64,000 bases of DNA from Macrosoma leucophasiata (lineage: Eukaryota > Arthropoda > Insecta > Lepidoptera > Hedylidae). The DNA is taken from NCBI GenBank assembly GCA_036365455.1, contig JAWQUS010000004.1, positions 131,501-195,500 on the forward strand, in the 5' to 3' direction. The notes under the pieces were generated by a model, which was not told the origin of the DNA, searched no databases, and was given only the letters and a program-made list of their open reading frames with translations. Each line of letters begins with the position of its first letter. The stretch's first letter is position 1. The translations under genes were made by a program, and so were the position numbers. Below are positions 33,738 to 45,634 of this stretch, in pieces.

Positions 33738-35849
33738 TGATATTTTACAATAATCCTCTTATTTATTGTACTCGTAGTATATTGGTCATATTAATTCCAT
33801 TCGTTCCATTCGTCAGTTTTATTAATTGCAAGACTAACGCACGCGTAATTATCCAAAGTCTCGAATATATCACCTCAGGTTTGGTACCCAATCTATTATC
33901 ACCCGTCCACTGCTCTCTGCTCTCGTATCCCAGTGAAGTAATTCAGGAAGCGTCGCGAGTTACGTGACAATTGTGAATCGTGATGCCGACTCTAATGAAA
34001 TAATTTGACAAAACAATACCGACTGTTACACACGGGACAATGCGGCAATTTTATATATAATTTGTAACATGTTTCCGGACGATGATTGGCGTAGGTATTA
34101 GGTATCGCATCGTCGGAGCAGAGTAGCAGAGTGTCGTCGTGACGCACTTGACCCTTGGTTTAATGAAGATCTTGTTTGTAATTACTTTAAAGTACCTTGA
34201 ACTGTCTCCTAATTATAGTAACCGACCCATTTTGTTTGTGTTAAATTGTTAAAATCGACGAAAATAGAAGTAACTTTTTCTGGATAAAACGACAATACTA
34301 AAGGTAATGGATTATTTGTATAGGTTTTTTAAATACTACTTCTTTTATTTCTTTATAGGAATGACAATTACCAAACTAGGAATTATATTGGCGTTTTGAG
34401 GGACATATTCTGCTCGTGAAACATTACTTATTATGGCACCAATGGGAGTGTAAAAAGATATTTCCATTTAGTATTTAATGTAGGTACGTGACTTTTAAAA
34501 TTACATTCGTATCATTATTGAATCAGCAGGTGTGTATTTGTATCGAGCCGACAATTTTGTCTCAGCAATCCGGTTCAAAGGACTGAAACTTGTTTCTTAA
34601 TATATTGATCAGCTTTTTATAAAAAAAAAAATATAAATATTTTTCTACTCAAACATGCCTCCATATTTTTTTATCTATGTAATCTTAAATATTACAGTTG
34701 AGTTACATAGTATTTACATCTCAAAAAAAATTAGCTTCGATCTCAAATTAGCAATTCATAATTGCATTCAGTTCTCTTATTTTCTGTTATAGTACCTTAT
34801 AAAATAATTGTCATTTATTCAAATGACACTCATTGCGACTCACATTAGTATCACAATATCGCGTCACACAGCGCGGTGCGCGTGCGCGTGTGCTGTGTGT
34901 GCACACAATGGTTAAGCATGGAAATGGTCTCCGCCCACTGTTGGCGCCTCGACGACAATGTTTGCTGTAATTGCTACTCGTTTGTTAAGTAGTATGTTAA
35001 GTAGTCCTATTGTAGCTTCGAACCTTGCCAAGGCTTTCATTCTATGATACGAGTACTTACCGAGTTATTTAAGTAAAGGTTAAATACGAAATACAACTTC
35101 ATTACCAACGTGTGTTACGACTGCTTCTTACGAGGACATGACAGTTAAATCCTTGTTCATCATTCGAAGTTTTTGAGTATATGGTCTAAGATCCGAACCT
35201 AGAATCCTTTATTTATGAAAGATAAAAAAAAGTTTCATTTGGTAAACAGGTGGGTGAAGGTCGACCTAGGTTCGGCTCTCCTACTAATATGGTTATCTTT
35301 CATCGTAGTTGGTAAATCTCCAATCATTTATTGGTGAATTCACGGTTCCTTAGCGATTTTTATCTAGATTTTAAACAGTACATTCGACTAGCTGTTTAAA
35401 TTTAAGATTTTGCTTATATTTAACTTCATTTCAACTTCACATATCATAACCCACCGTAAAATATAACGTAAATGTTATTTAAAAAAAGGTAGAACCAAAG
35501 GTAGAAAAATAATAAAAGATATTATGGATTAACGACAGATCTTTTAGTAATAAATAATGTACTCGAACCCCTTTTTGTTATTTCACACAAAATAAATCAT
35601 TATAAATGTTTATTAGCCGTAATATATCGACACATTAATATTCACTAATTAACATTAAACCAAATTTAAATATTTAATAGTTATAAAAAAACACGCCGTA
35701 CTTGTAATAAATAACTGATCAATCATTTTGTAAGTTTGCACGAGCTGTTGTAAAATGTTAATCATGGAGGCCTCACCGCGGTTTCGACAACTTCACTAAA
35801 CTGCGACAAGTTAGCCCTTGAATGGCTGTCGTTATGCTAATATTTGAAG
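33738..35849. other. intergenic, AT-rich
   Basis: No gene. A purine/pyrimidine-alternating GC-rich patch (gcgcggtgcgcgtgcgcgtg) lies at about 34870-34905. Confidence 0.45.
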
Positions 35850-35990
35850 AGGGCCCATTAGGGGGAGCGACGAGCTTTGTCCGGGAAGGTCACAGCTCCC
35901 TTGCGTCACGCGTCACGCGGCATTCGTGATGATGAGTGACGAGTAACACTTGTAACCCTTTAACTTTGCCGACAATAGAACTTTGCTACT
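35850..35990 (+). repeat. duplicated cassette, copy 1
   Basis: Contains ggaaggtcac, ctcccttgcgtcacgcg with a second cgtcacgcg in tandem, and a gtaaccctttaactttg segment. A diverged copy in the same order follows at 36380-36530. Confidence 0.55.
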
Positions 35991-36090
35991 ATTTGTGTAC
36001 TTTAAGATTTTATTGCTATTCTATGTTTTTTTACCAATGGAACCAATCGTATATCAGACGTTTTTAATCTCTTCTTTCTGTGGCTTCTAT

Positions 36091-36144
36091 ACTAAGTTAC
36101 TTGAGTTTCAATACTTAATCGTATTGAAACTGAAGTAATTTAAT
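36091..36144. other. hairpin, ~24-bp stem, 6-nt loop
   Basis: Inverted arms around ttaatc (36115-36120). The inner 11 bp are exact (agtttcaatac / gtattgaaact) and the stem extends outward with about three mismatches. Confidence 0.55.
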
Positions 36145-36379
36145 GTAATAGTAAATAATTATTCAAATCTACAAAAATAATAAATGTATCATTTTCGGGA
36201 CTGGATAATTAATTAAGATTTCTTATTCTTTCTTATTCCACTTCTTCTTTACTTCAGTTTTTTTACATTTCAACCAGAAATTCTAGTTATTCAACAATCC
36301 AAACCGTGCAAGCAAATACTCATCTTAATAAATAGGTATACTAAGTTGGCACTTCTTAAGCTTATACCTATCTGAACAA

Positions 36380-36530
36380 TGACCCCATTGAGAATCGCGT
36401 AGTGCTCTGTCAGGAAGGTTACGGGGGGGTCACGAGTCCCTTGCGTCACGCGGCGTTCGCGCGTCACCTCTAACATCGGTAAACCTTTGACGTTGACTTT
36501 AAAAGAACTGTTGAACTTTAGGTGGTTACC
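36380..36530 (+). repeat. duplicated cassette, copy 2
   Basis: Contains ggaaggttac, gagtcccttgcgtcacgcgg, gcgcgtcacc and a gtaaacctttgacgttg segment. Compared with copy 1 it has an added G-run near 36422 and lacks the doubled cgtcacgcg. Confidence 0.55.
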
Positions 36531-38283
36531 ACATTTTGTGATTAAAGTGTATACTTTGATTATTAAACTTTCGTATGTTTTCATGTAGTTTGAAATTAAA
36601 TAACATCATAACATTAATAACTGTAACAACATAAAACATTCCATTACGCTATAAGCCCTATTAACAACAATTACAAGTTAATGCGACAAAACATGGCTTA
36701 ATTTCACAACCATGTTCTGCGGTAACTGTCACATGATTTACGTCCATATAGTCAACACAGTCGAATGAGTTGTGTTATTGTAATGTGGATCATTCGTGTA
36801 GGGTTGGCAGATTTTTACTTCACAAGGTCTAGAAATTTGTTAACGAAGACGCCATTTTGTAATAAACTAGCTTTAGCCCGTGACTTTGAATGCCAATAAC
36901 TACCGTTTCTGTAGTTTCGGGCAATCTCTTAAATCTCATTGAATGGTCTCAGTGTTTTAGATTGAACGTTGTCTGTCAATCACTCAATTAATAACGAAAG
37001 AGTTTTATACACTGATTTAGATGTACCACATCTAAATTCAATGACATAGGTGTAATTCTTTATTTAAACCGGTTTCATGATGATGAACCCATGATTTCAT
37101 TATCTTTAACATTTCCTAGCACAGGGCAAGAAACCTCAGGCTTAGTAGTAGTTATCTACTGTCGCTATATCACTAAGAAAGTAATTTAATATAATAATTC
37201 TGGTCTAACTACTTTTACTATTAACATACTTACTCACTACTTTACTTATTTATAGTCAGTAGAACACTATTGTACCAAGTCGTCCATATAACAAGGACAT
37301 AGAAATTGCCAGCCCTACCAACTTGCTGGTTGCAAGAGATATCACAGAAGTTTAGGACATGGCGGCGGTTATTGCCAATTGAGGCACACGCCATGAATAT
37401 ATTATTTATAGACCTCAACCTCACATGTGGCCACGATGGGGCAATAGCTATTTAGAGATTAACTGTTGCTTAAATCCATAAATGATAAATCTTTTGCGTT
37501 AGCCTCATGCAAACTCAAAAATGGCGAGATAGGCTTTATTTGAGATATTCTCTACTCAGAGCAGCACGCGTGAAAGGTCCGCTACTACAATAATGTTTTT
37601 GATCTTTACGATGACTGTGTCTTTTGCTCTGAAGTAGGTATCTACTTGAGAATCTCAGGCTACAGACTCCAGATTTTCATTTAAACCAAACGATGTCCCC
37701 AGTTATGAGTATGTTACCTGCTGATATAATATTATCAGCAATTCTCAAAGCCCATTCCTCTGAATGAGGTTCAGAGGAATAGGCTCATAGTTCATGTTTG
37801 CTCCTAGGAAGAAGAAAGACTTTAATCAAGTCCTTCCTTTAAGGTTCTGCCGAAGTCTGATTTGACTCTTCTTTTAGATCTTGTCGTTTTCCGGCTATTC
37901 GAGTATTATGCATTTATTGTTTTTGTAACCTGCAGTATTATAATCACTTACCAATCTGCACTTTGTGTTCGTTTTCCACTGAGATGGAAAAATATATATT
38001 AGGAAACCTTGGTCGATATCGGTTAATAAGTTTTCAAGTCCATTACTTGAATGAGCTCTATATTAAAATAAAATGGCGTTTATGATGAGTGGTTGTAATA
38101 ATATTGTAACGCCAGTCGAGGCCAGCAACGAAGTGGTTGGCCAACTGCGGTACAATGCGGCGTTGTACTGAATTCATTATGCATTTACTTTGAAATCGCT
38201 ATTAAAAAATAATTTTGAATTAGAGAGTCACGACTTAACCAAAAATTGTGATTTAATTTTCAAAACCCTACTTAAGAATGTTA
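36531..38283. other. intergenic; RTE-like fragment and two small palindromes
   Basis: An RTE-like start (taaactagctttagcccgtg) at 36863 is heavily decayed. Small inverted repeats occur at 37718-37741 (tgctgatataatattatcag) and 37750-37782 (attcctctgaa / ttcagaggaat). No gene recognised. Confidence 0.45.
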
Positions 38284-38520
38284 CTGGTGTTAGAGCTCGG
38301 CGAAGATTACGCTAACCTACTTGACGCTAAATGGTAGTATTCAGTACTATTGTGATCCGATCAGGCTATTATAATCTACGGCCCTGTAATTTCCCGCACC
38401 CGAGTCATATGAGCTTAGAACTCAGGAGTAATAATGCACCTACATTGAAATCTCTGGTTTTAATTATTATTCACAAATATTCCATCAATGTGAACCGTAT
38501 GAAAGTAAAAAAAAACATTT
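38284..38520 (+). repeat. interspersed retroposon, family A, diverged
   Basis: gttagagctcggcgaagatt start, cttgacgctaaatggtagta block, actcaggagtaataatgcac, truncated end before the A-rich tail. Confidence 0.65.
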
Positions 38521-40588
38521 TTAGGATTCCTACTCGTCGACGTAAAATACTAGACTTAATTTCACAAGTATACAAATTAAGTAAAAAAAAATCTTACGAA
38601 ATATAAATTAGGTCCTTTACAAAATATGAAAAGCTGTTGAAATATTATTATACTGGCATTAATTGCAATATTTTTATTTTTCGCAATAACACATACAAGT
38701 GAACTTTTAGAAATTAAAGAAAAAAGGGAAAGAAAAATTTGACTTGGGGCAGGAATTAAACCTGCGACCTCAGGATAACCATTCCAGCCGCTTAACCACT
38801 AAGCTACCGAAGTCCCACTGTAGGACTTCTGTAGCAAATTTATAAAAATACAAGCATTAATTCAGATTGCAGTAAATAAATTATTTTTTATAAATGGTTG
38901 TCGTTAGTAGGTGATCAGTAGTCTGGGACATACTTAAATAGTAGATATTATTATCGAACTGTAATGAAATACGTGAAATTTCCCAAATGATCCGGTATTA
39001 TTTCACATTACCGCCCAATCACTGGCAACTGGCAACTGGCAACCTTGACGAGAACGAGTTAAATTACGCTTTTTCCATTCCGCAACCAACTCCGCGGACG
39101 ACGTAAGGTCTTATACACAAGGTATTCCACTTGGGATATGGATATTTTTTTCCAAATTGTGTTTGCCGAAACGTCGGAATAGAGGTAAAAGGTGTTTTTA
39201 ATATGTACATCGCGACACGACCCGGTTCAGTGAAATGAGTGTTCAACGCGGGTGTTATAAAAGTTAAATTGTAATTTTCACAACGAGAGTAAAATTTAAG
39301 ATTAAAAAAAAACATGGCTTTGGACGGGATTCGATATTAAAAAATGAGATGCTATATTCTACCCGCTACTCTATTGATAATTCTGGTATGTAAGGGACCG
39401 AAATATTTTGTATTTTCTCGATAATTTTTCGATATTGCCAAAAGAATATCTTGACGTACTGACGTATCATATTGTATGAAAATTCAATCAATAAATTATT
39501 ATGATACCTAACGGTGTACTACTGAAAAAAAGTCAACTCATTCAGTATTTGAATGACTGCAGTTAAACTAAAGCCTAAGACAGATCAACGGCAGCATATC
39601 GAATTAATTTTATTGCTGATTGATAACCTTGCTTCTGTGATTGGTTCTAACTGAATTTACATTCAAAAATAAAACTGCTTATTAATGGTTAATTGATCGT
39701 AGATTTATTCATACAATCGATCGATTTACGGAGTAAATAAACAACATTTTATTAATTTCATGGGGTTTAATTATATAACGAATATTCCGCAACTATCTTT
39801 CTCTTCAATTTGATAGAAAATGTTGTTGCATGTTAGTTTGATTTGCGGACAATAATTTTACGTGCTAACTTAAAAAAAAACATGCATTACAACCCGAACG
39901 CATATGCCGATCACGCCTCTCTATCGCTTGCTCTACGGTCTCGCTTGCACGCTCGCGCTCGGTTGAAGCGGAACGCGACACTTTTTCGTGCATACAGCCA
40001 ACGTTTATAAATTTATAATTAATGATAATAATTTATAAGAATAAGCATGGAAGGTGTGTAAGGACCGAAATAGCTTTCTTCCTACCCCGTAAACGACTTG
40101 GAAAGATACATCCCATACATAATAGTTGCTAACATACATTCAGAGAAAACCATCATCAATGTGATTTGGCCTTATGATTCGTATGACAAACGTGTGTTAT
40201 AATGAAGGAGATTATGAAATTTGACTCAGTCAGGTTCTAATTTATTCAAAACACGTCAAACAAGTGGTTTTGGAGTATTGAACCTTGGACATTTGAACTC
40301 ATAACCAACAATGGAATTAACAATATAGTTTACCTCACAACAAACTGCTGTTATTCTACTAATGCTTACTAATAACATGTTTACGAAAAAGTTAATGTGT
40401 TAGCGCGGTAATGAAGGGTATTAAATTTCACACAAAAAATGATAAAGGCAATTTATTTTATTTTATTAGTTTCCCTATAAATCAAAATTAAATGAAAATC
40501 GTTCCCTAACAAATATTAGCTTTCTTTATTAATTTCAAACTCCCTAGTTCATACAATTTACGTCAGTCGTACACGTATCCGTAATAAA
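38521..40588. other. intergenic with tRNA-like SINE heads
   Basis: 38745-38825 (minus) has a clear tRNA-like head (gggacttcggtagcttagtg, then ggtttaattcctgcccc), family E. A weaker one may lie at 39308-39400. tggcaac is repeated three times at 39022-39042. A GC-rich tract at 39895-39975 has cgctcgcgctcgg motifs. No gene called. Confidence 0.5.
38745..38825 (-). repeat. tRNA-like SINE head, family E
   Basis: Minus strand: box A-like tagcttagtggttaagcgg and box B-like ggtttaattcc about 35 bp apart, ending in ctgcccc. It is too diverged at its 3' end to be a tRNA gene. Confidence 0.6.
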
Positions 40589-40792
40589 GTTGGTAAACAA
40601 GCATGCAGCTCACATGAGTGTTAAGTGATGACTATAGCCTATAGACATCTACACAAAAACTAGAGGTCATGATGCAGGTGCGTTAGTTAGTTGTTGTCTC
40701 TGCGATAGTTATTACGGGGCCATACATCACCATCTCACCAGAACACGATAGTGCTGAACACTACCACTCAGCGCCAGATACATTAGGTATTG
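40589..40792 (-). repeat. interspersed retroposon, family A
   Basis: gtaaacaagcatgcagctca at the left; a gaacactaccactcagcgcc 5' side at the right; middle shortened. Confidence 0.65.
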
Positions 40793-40989
40793 GTAATTTC
40801 GGACTCGCACATGAAGGATTCCGTGGTAACAAGCAAGCCTATTTCATTGTACACACAATTTTGTCAATCTTACACATATAAAATACTTTTTTTAAATTTC
40901 AGTTCTGAGTACAGAAACCCTCTATAATTACTTCTTTATTTCTGTATAAAAATATAAAACTTATAAAGCGGCTCATAGAGTACATCTAC

Positions 40990-41140
40990 CTGTAACAAGT
41001 TTGTAATCCTAATAAGTAGTTTCGGAGTAAAGTAGCTGTCACATACGGACGAATGAGCGGACAGACTGACAGACAGACATGACGATTCTATAAGGAAACC
41101 GTTTCTTAACATTCGCCTATGGACCCCTAAAAAAATCTAT
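40990..41140 (+). repeat. RTE-like/non-autonomous fragment
   Basis: agtagctgtcacatacggac, a gactgacagacagacatgac tract and ataaggaaaccgtttcttaa followed by a cccctaaaaaaa end. Confidence 0.4.
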
Positions 41141-41352
41141 AATATGTGTAATTTCTTATACTTACTTGTGATTACTGAGCATTGTCGACATAATTGAGTT
41201 ATAGCTGTTAGTAAGGCTATTGTTCTCTATACTATTAATAAACTAATAATACATTTTATGTACTGAAACGTAATAACAATTAATTACAAGCCGTTCAAAT
41301 TAGTTGTTTTGTGAGAAAATGAAGTACCACGTGTCATCGATTAAGACTTCGC

Positions 41353-41515
41353 GTATGGCCCCGTAATAACTATCACTCACTCTCTCGACTCAGGATGGAT
41401 GGGGCACACATGGCCACACATCTGCATTATGATCTCTGGTTTTTGTGTAGATGTCTATAGGCTGCAGTCATCACTATATATCAATGTGAGCTGCATGCTT
41501 CTTTACATAAGAAGC
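41353..41515 (+). repeat. interspersed retroposon, family A, partial
   Basis: Starts near ggccccgtaataactatc and runs through the gtctataggctgcagtcatc block to gctgcatgcttctttacata. Confidence 0.6.
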
Positions 41516-41557
41516 ACACTTGAGACATTCTTTGATATACTACGTAAACTACATACT

Positions 41558-41580
41558 TATATATATATATATATATATAT
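41558..41580. repeat. AT dinucleotide microsatellite
   Basis: An uninterrupted alternating TA run of about 23 bp. Confidence 0.95.
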
Positions 41581-42506
41581 CTTCACGTGAAGTCCTTAAC
41601 GACGTTCAAGGTCAATCTTAGTCTTCCTGAGCCCCTACAACCATCTTCATTCGCATTGTATATCTGTTTCGTCATTTGCTCATTCGACATTCTTCATTCA
41701 TCTTTTTACCTAAATCCCCATGATTTATATACGTCTTAGGAATCGGCATGCATGTATGAAGAGAATGATGAATACAGAAGGAGTACGGAAGGTGTGTCAG
41801 GACCGGGATATCTCGCGCTCCACACTCTGCCTACCCCGTAAGCGACTTTGCTAAACATACCTACCTAAATTATCGGAGATAGTTCTTTTCTGAGAAGTGG
41901 AAAGATTTTTAATAAGACTTTGCCCAGGCTTAGAAAAACTATTAAAATTATCTGATTCAGATAACGAATTGTATTCTGCCGCAAAGCTGCCATGGTAGAT
42001 GCAAATCAGTAACATAATCTCTTCGGCAATTTCGGTAGCTCATAAATTAATTGTATTAAAAAAAATCAACATGCACGTGTATCTTAAGCAATATCTGTTC
42101 GGCATAGTATTATATTTCAAAAGTTGCTTTCGACATGTGAAGGAGAGGTGTTAGTCATGTGGAATTAATTCAGCGGGCACCCGGAACGTGGCTCGATACC
42201 GAGCGTGATGCAAGCAGGCCTCTATGGGTCACAGAGCAGTTTGAAGCAATTCTCATATGCTCATGATATTGGGATTCTGTTGAGTAATTCCTGACACGCT
42301 TGTAGACAAGTCGACTCGTAGACAAGTATTGCTATTCTTTAGCAAATTGTATTTTGAATTACTCATTTGACGGCCTCTATCTAGCCGTAGTATAATAAAT
42401 CTAAGATCTATGGACTAGGCCAAGATACATAATCTAATGCTTACTATCACACTATGACTACTTGAATGTAAGCATGCTAGCTGTCAAAGAAAGATCACAA
42501 CATCTC
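41581..42506. other. intergenic
   Basis: No gene recognised. A gtatgaagagaatgatgaat and cgcgctccacactctgccta segment may be a further repeat fragment. Confidence 0.4.
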
Positions 42507-42950
42507 TAGCTGCCCCTGTAGTCTACAGCTGTGTACAAATTAAACGCGGCACCACAACAACTCGATGACACATGCGGCAACCCCATCTAAATAGAGCGCG
42601 GACGCCGCGCGCGCCAATGTTCGATGGTTTACCGCGCATAATTTGTACACAGCTTAATGATAGCAAGGCCAGTACTACTACGCTTGGGTGTTCGAATCGA
42701 TTCCTGGGTCGGGGCTATCAGAGATAACGGTTAAAAAACCTTTCTATGGTTTTATTGGGATTTTTTTAATTTCCTGGAAGTAACCCAGTACCTCGGGGTT
42801 TGATAATGTGTCCAGACATGTCAATAGGCTCGCCACCTGTTACACGACGCATACGTAACCTGCGAATCGAGGGTGTTTGCGTGTATGCTTGTATGTATGC
42901 ATATACCACTGCCTACCCCTTCAGGGATAACAGGCGTGAAGTTACGTTAT
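42507..42950 (+). repeat. tRNA-headed SINE, family B, interrupted by a MITE
   Basis: The head begins before the MITE (ctgcccctgtagtcta) and resumes after it (atgatagcaaggcc, then ttcgaatcgattcctgggtc). The body and tail follow: tttcctggaagtaacccagt, ggtgtttgcgtgtatgcttg, ccccttcagggataacaggc, gtgaagttacgtta. Removing the 129-bp insert and one TA restores a head matching the 3961-4207 copy. Confidence 0.8.
42526..42654. mobile_element. 129-bp MITE with terminal inverted repeats
   Basis: The left end cagctgtgtacaaatta and the right end taatttgtacacagct are inverted repeats of 16 bp; an imperfect match (acgcgg / ccgcgc) extends inward. The insert is flanked by TA on both sides (42524-42525 and 42655-42656), while the undisturbed SINE has a single TA there. 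TA duplication points to Tc1/mariner-type mobilisation. The interior is CpG-rich (gcgcggacgccgcgcgcgcc) and non-coding. Confidence 0.8.
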
Positions 42951-43671
42951 CACAACATCCTGATTCCACGTTCGATAATAAAGACGGAAAGGAACCATTC
43001 AAAACAAACTTAGACTCAATACTACCGCCGTCCTAGACTAACATAAATTGATTACCTAACAGCATCCAGTGAGATGCAAAACGAATACGTAATAAGATCG
43101 CGATAGCGCCTCATAGCCATAAGTCATCGCCAACGACAGCCGACTTTCCACCTTTCTCCACATAATAAAAGTGGTCAAATCAGCGTGTGCAATAATCTCG
43201 TCCATATTAACTCACGATTGTGATAGCGACTTTTGCCCACTTTACATCGAAATGGACATTGCGTCAGTTATGTCATTGTTTGACCGACTTGTACACTTCG
43301 TTAAATACCTAAATATATACCTATTAATATACTTTGATCGCGTTTTATATTATTGGTATATTGATTAGTTTTTTATAGTTCTTGTAGTCAGTTTTCGTAG
43401 TTTTGTAGTAAATAAGTAGGTATACCACAATACTAATTTATCATACCAATGATCTAAATTTCCAAGAATGGTGATTCTTTTCTATGTTAGGAAATCAAAA
43501 CGTTAATTGATATTGTAGGTCAAATTGGATAAAAGTGAGATAGGCATCTAAATAAAAACTATAGGTCTACAAACAGAACATGCTAACATGTAATATTTAA
43601 CCCTATAGTTTTACCACACCTGAGGTCTAATATTTGCCTTGATACAGTAATTACGGGCCCTTGCCTTACAT
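42951..43671. other. intergenic, AT-rich
   Basis: No gene recognised. Confidence 0.5.
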
Positions 43672-43870
43672 TTGGTGGTTTTTATGTTATGATGGTAACA
43701 AGCATGTATGCAGTTCACATGGATGTTAAGTGACGGTTGTAGCCTATAGACATTTACACAATATTGTTCATTATGCTAAAGCGTTGCCACTTTTAAGGAC
43801 TAATGTGTTTGCGTGTATTAGTTGTTAAGGGCTCGTATATTATAGTGATTACTAGTTTGGTACATCACAC
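43672..43870 (-). repeat. interspersed retroposon, family A, diverged
   Basis: aacaagcatgtatgcagttc, catggatgttaagtgacggt, gtagcctatagacatttaca and weak further similarity. Confidence 0.6.
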
Positions 43871-44049
43871 AGTACACGTTTTTAAACACTGTTTGTTTAT
43901 ATTGCAATAATGACCACTTGGTATCGATCGTTTAATGCACAAATATGGAGGTGTTATATTTGCATTACTTACACATTTCATGTTTATCCGTGACTTATCA
44001 AGTTCACTGTCACCTCTACACTAAATATAGATTTAATAGCTACTTACAC

Positions 44050-44745
44050 TAAACGTGTCGGCGGCTTAGTAGTAGCAGTTAATTTCTATTGGACCTGAAT
44101 TCAATCTCCGGGTCGGGCAGTATCTGAGGGCGATCAAACTTTGACTAAGAATAGAACTGTAAGTCCTTATCATGTCTTATAGAAGTGTCAATATCTTATT
44201 TTAATTTACTTGTTTTTTACTTATCTTCACTTGTTACTTATTAACCTTGGACTTTATCTTTAATGTGATGTTTAAAGTAAATTCCATTAAAGAGAGTTTT
44301 GACAGACATATATAAATGGAATTTTCTTTATTTATTTTTTTTTATTTATTTTCAGTTTCAGTTTATTCATTTATTTCATATAATTAGGCTCCTGGAGAGC
44401 ACTTTTACATCGTCATTTTTTTAAGCTAACCTAGAGTGAATAACCACTAATAATCATCAAAAACACATAATAAATTAAATAGAAACTGAACAATTTTGTA
44501 TAATATGGAAAGCATCAATTATTTACAAATTCCTCCATTTCCCCATTTCAAAAGAAACTGAGAAAGAATGAATTTGGAGTCATAATAAAAGTACAATACG
44601 GGCTCAATTAAATAGTACTAATAAACTTAACTTACGAGGTTTGTGCTAGTACTAGACACTCTTATTATAAAAAGGTAATTTGAAGAGTTGGTAAAATCTG
44701 CCTATCCCTTCAAATAAATACAGGTGTGAAGTTATGGTTTTTACA
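44050..44745 (+). repeat. SINE B head and tail separated by other sequence
   Basis: A tRNA-like head at 44060-44125 (ggcttagtagtagcagttaa, then aattcaatctccgggtcggg) and a SINE B tail at 44695-44740 (ctgcctatcccttcaaataa, gtgtgaagttatgg) bracket about 550 bp of unrelated AT-rich DNA. That DNA could be a later insertion, or the two parts may be independent. Confidence 0.45.
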
Positions 44746-45439
44746 AGATTTACTAATATCTTAGTTGCCAGTTGTCGTAAAACCCGAGCAAGTGGGCACT
44801 TATTTACAAACTCTGACGTTATCAACATAAACTTGTTCTACTCATTACCACTTACTTGAAAGCATTACGTACCTACGTATGTGGTATTATGTAAAACTAC
44901 TTCTGAACTGGTTCTGAACAACGCTTCCGGTAGAAGATGGCCTCTCGTTATGCGTCACAAAAATAAACAAAACCTCATTTTTGATTAAAATTACGTTACA
45001 TTTTGAAAAATGAAGAGGAAAGTGGACTGAAACTTAAAACTGCGTGAAGATGAAGAATACTTCTTATTTGAATATTTGATCCTGTATATTTTCATTAAAA
45101 AATACTAGTACCTAAACCCGACAGAAATTGTTCTGTTCACACATTTTAAGACTACGTTGTTGTATTATTATGTAATATAGTTGTATCGTTTTGATGATTC
45201 AATTTTAATAAAAAAGAAGCTATTACTTACAAGACTTGTGAATCTTAACCATTTCCGAATCAATTTGAACACAAAAAAAAACATCAACATCAGGACGTTT
45301 AGGAAAGAGAGTTCGGCCACAAACACAGCATAGAAGAATTATTTAAACTACATTTACAATCACTTCGAAGCCACAAAAGGAGTATGCACAACAATTAACC
45401 AAACTCAAAATACAAACTAACTTCATCTTTCTCCCTCAG
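44746..45439. other. upstream region of the 45-56 kb gene
   Basis: AT-rich, no ORF. A pyrimidine-rich tract ending in cag at 45437-45439 looks like the acceptor of a 5' untranslated intron, implying that the promoter and first exon lie further upstream, not identified. Confidence 0.4.
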
Positions 45440-45484
45440 ACACCGGGACATACACAACAAGACTATCAGAGCAAAGGAGACAAT
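45440..45484 (+). other. probable 5' UTR part of exon carrying the start codon
   Basis: It follows a tttctccctcag acceptor at 45428-45439 and leads to ATG 45485 in the context gacaatatgag. The boundary is inferred from the acceptor only. Confidence 0.45.
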
Positions 45485-45634
45485 ATGAGACGCGCAGTGT
45501 ACCTATTGGCGATATTAGCGATGGCAGCGGCGGCGCCCGCGCCCGAGCCCGCGCCTGCGCCTGCGCCGCAGCCCGACCCCGCTGACGACAGGCCGGAGAT
45601 CATCGAGATCATCGCGCCCGCTGCCAGTGCACAG
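45485..45634 (+). CDS. coding exon 1: signal peptide and Pro/Ala-rich segment
   Basis: Encodes residues 1-50. The donor at 45635 is cag|gtacgc. The start is the first ATG after the acceptor-like tract and gives a textbook signal peptide. Confidence 0.8.
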
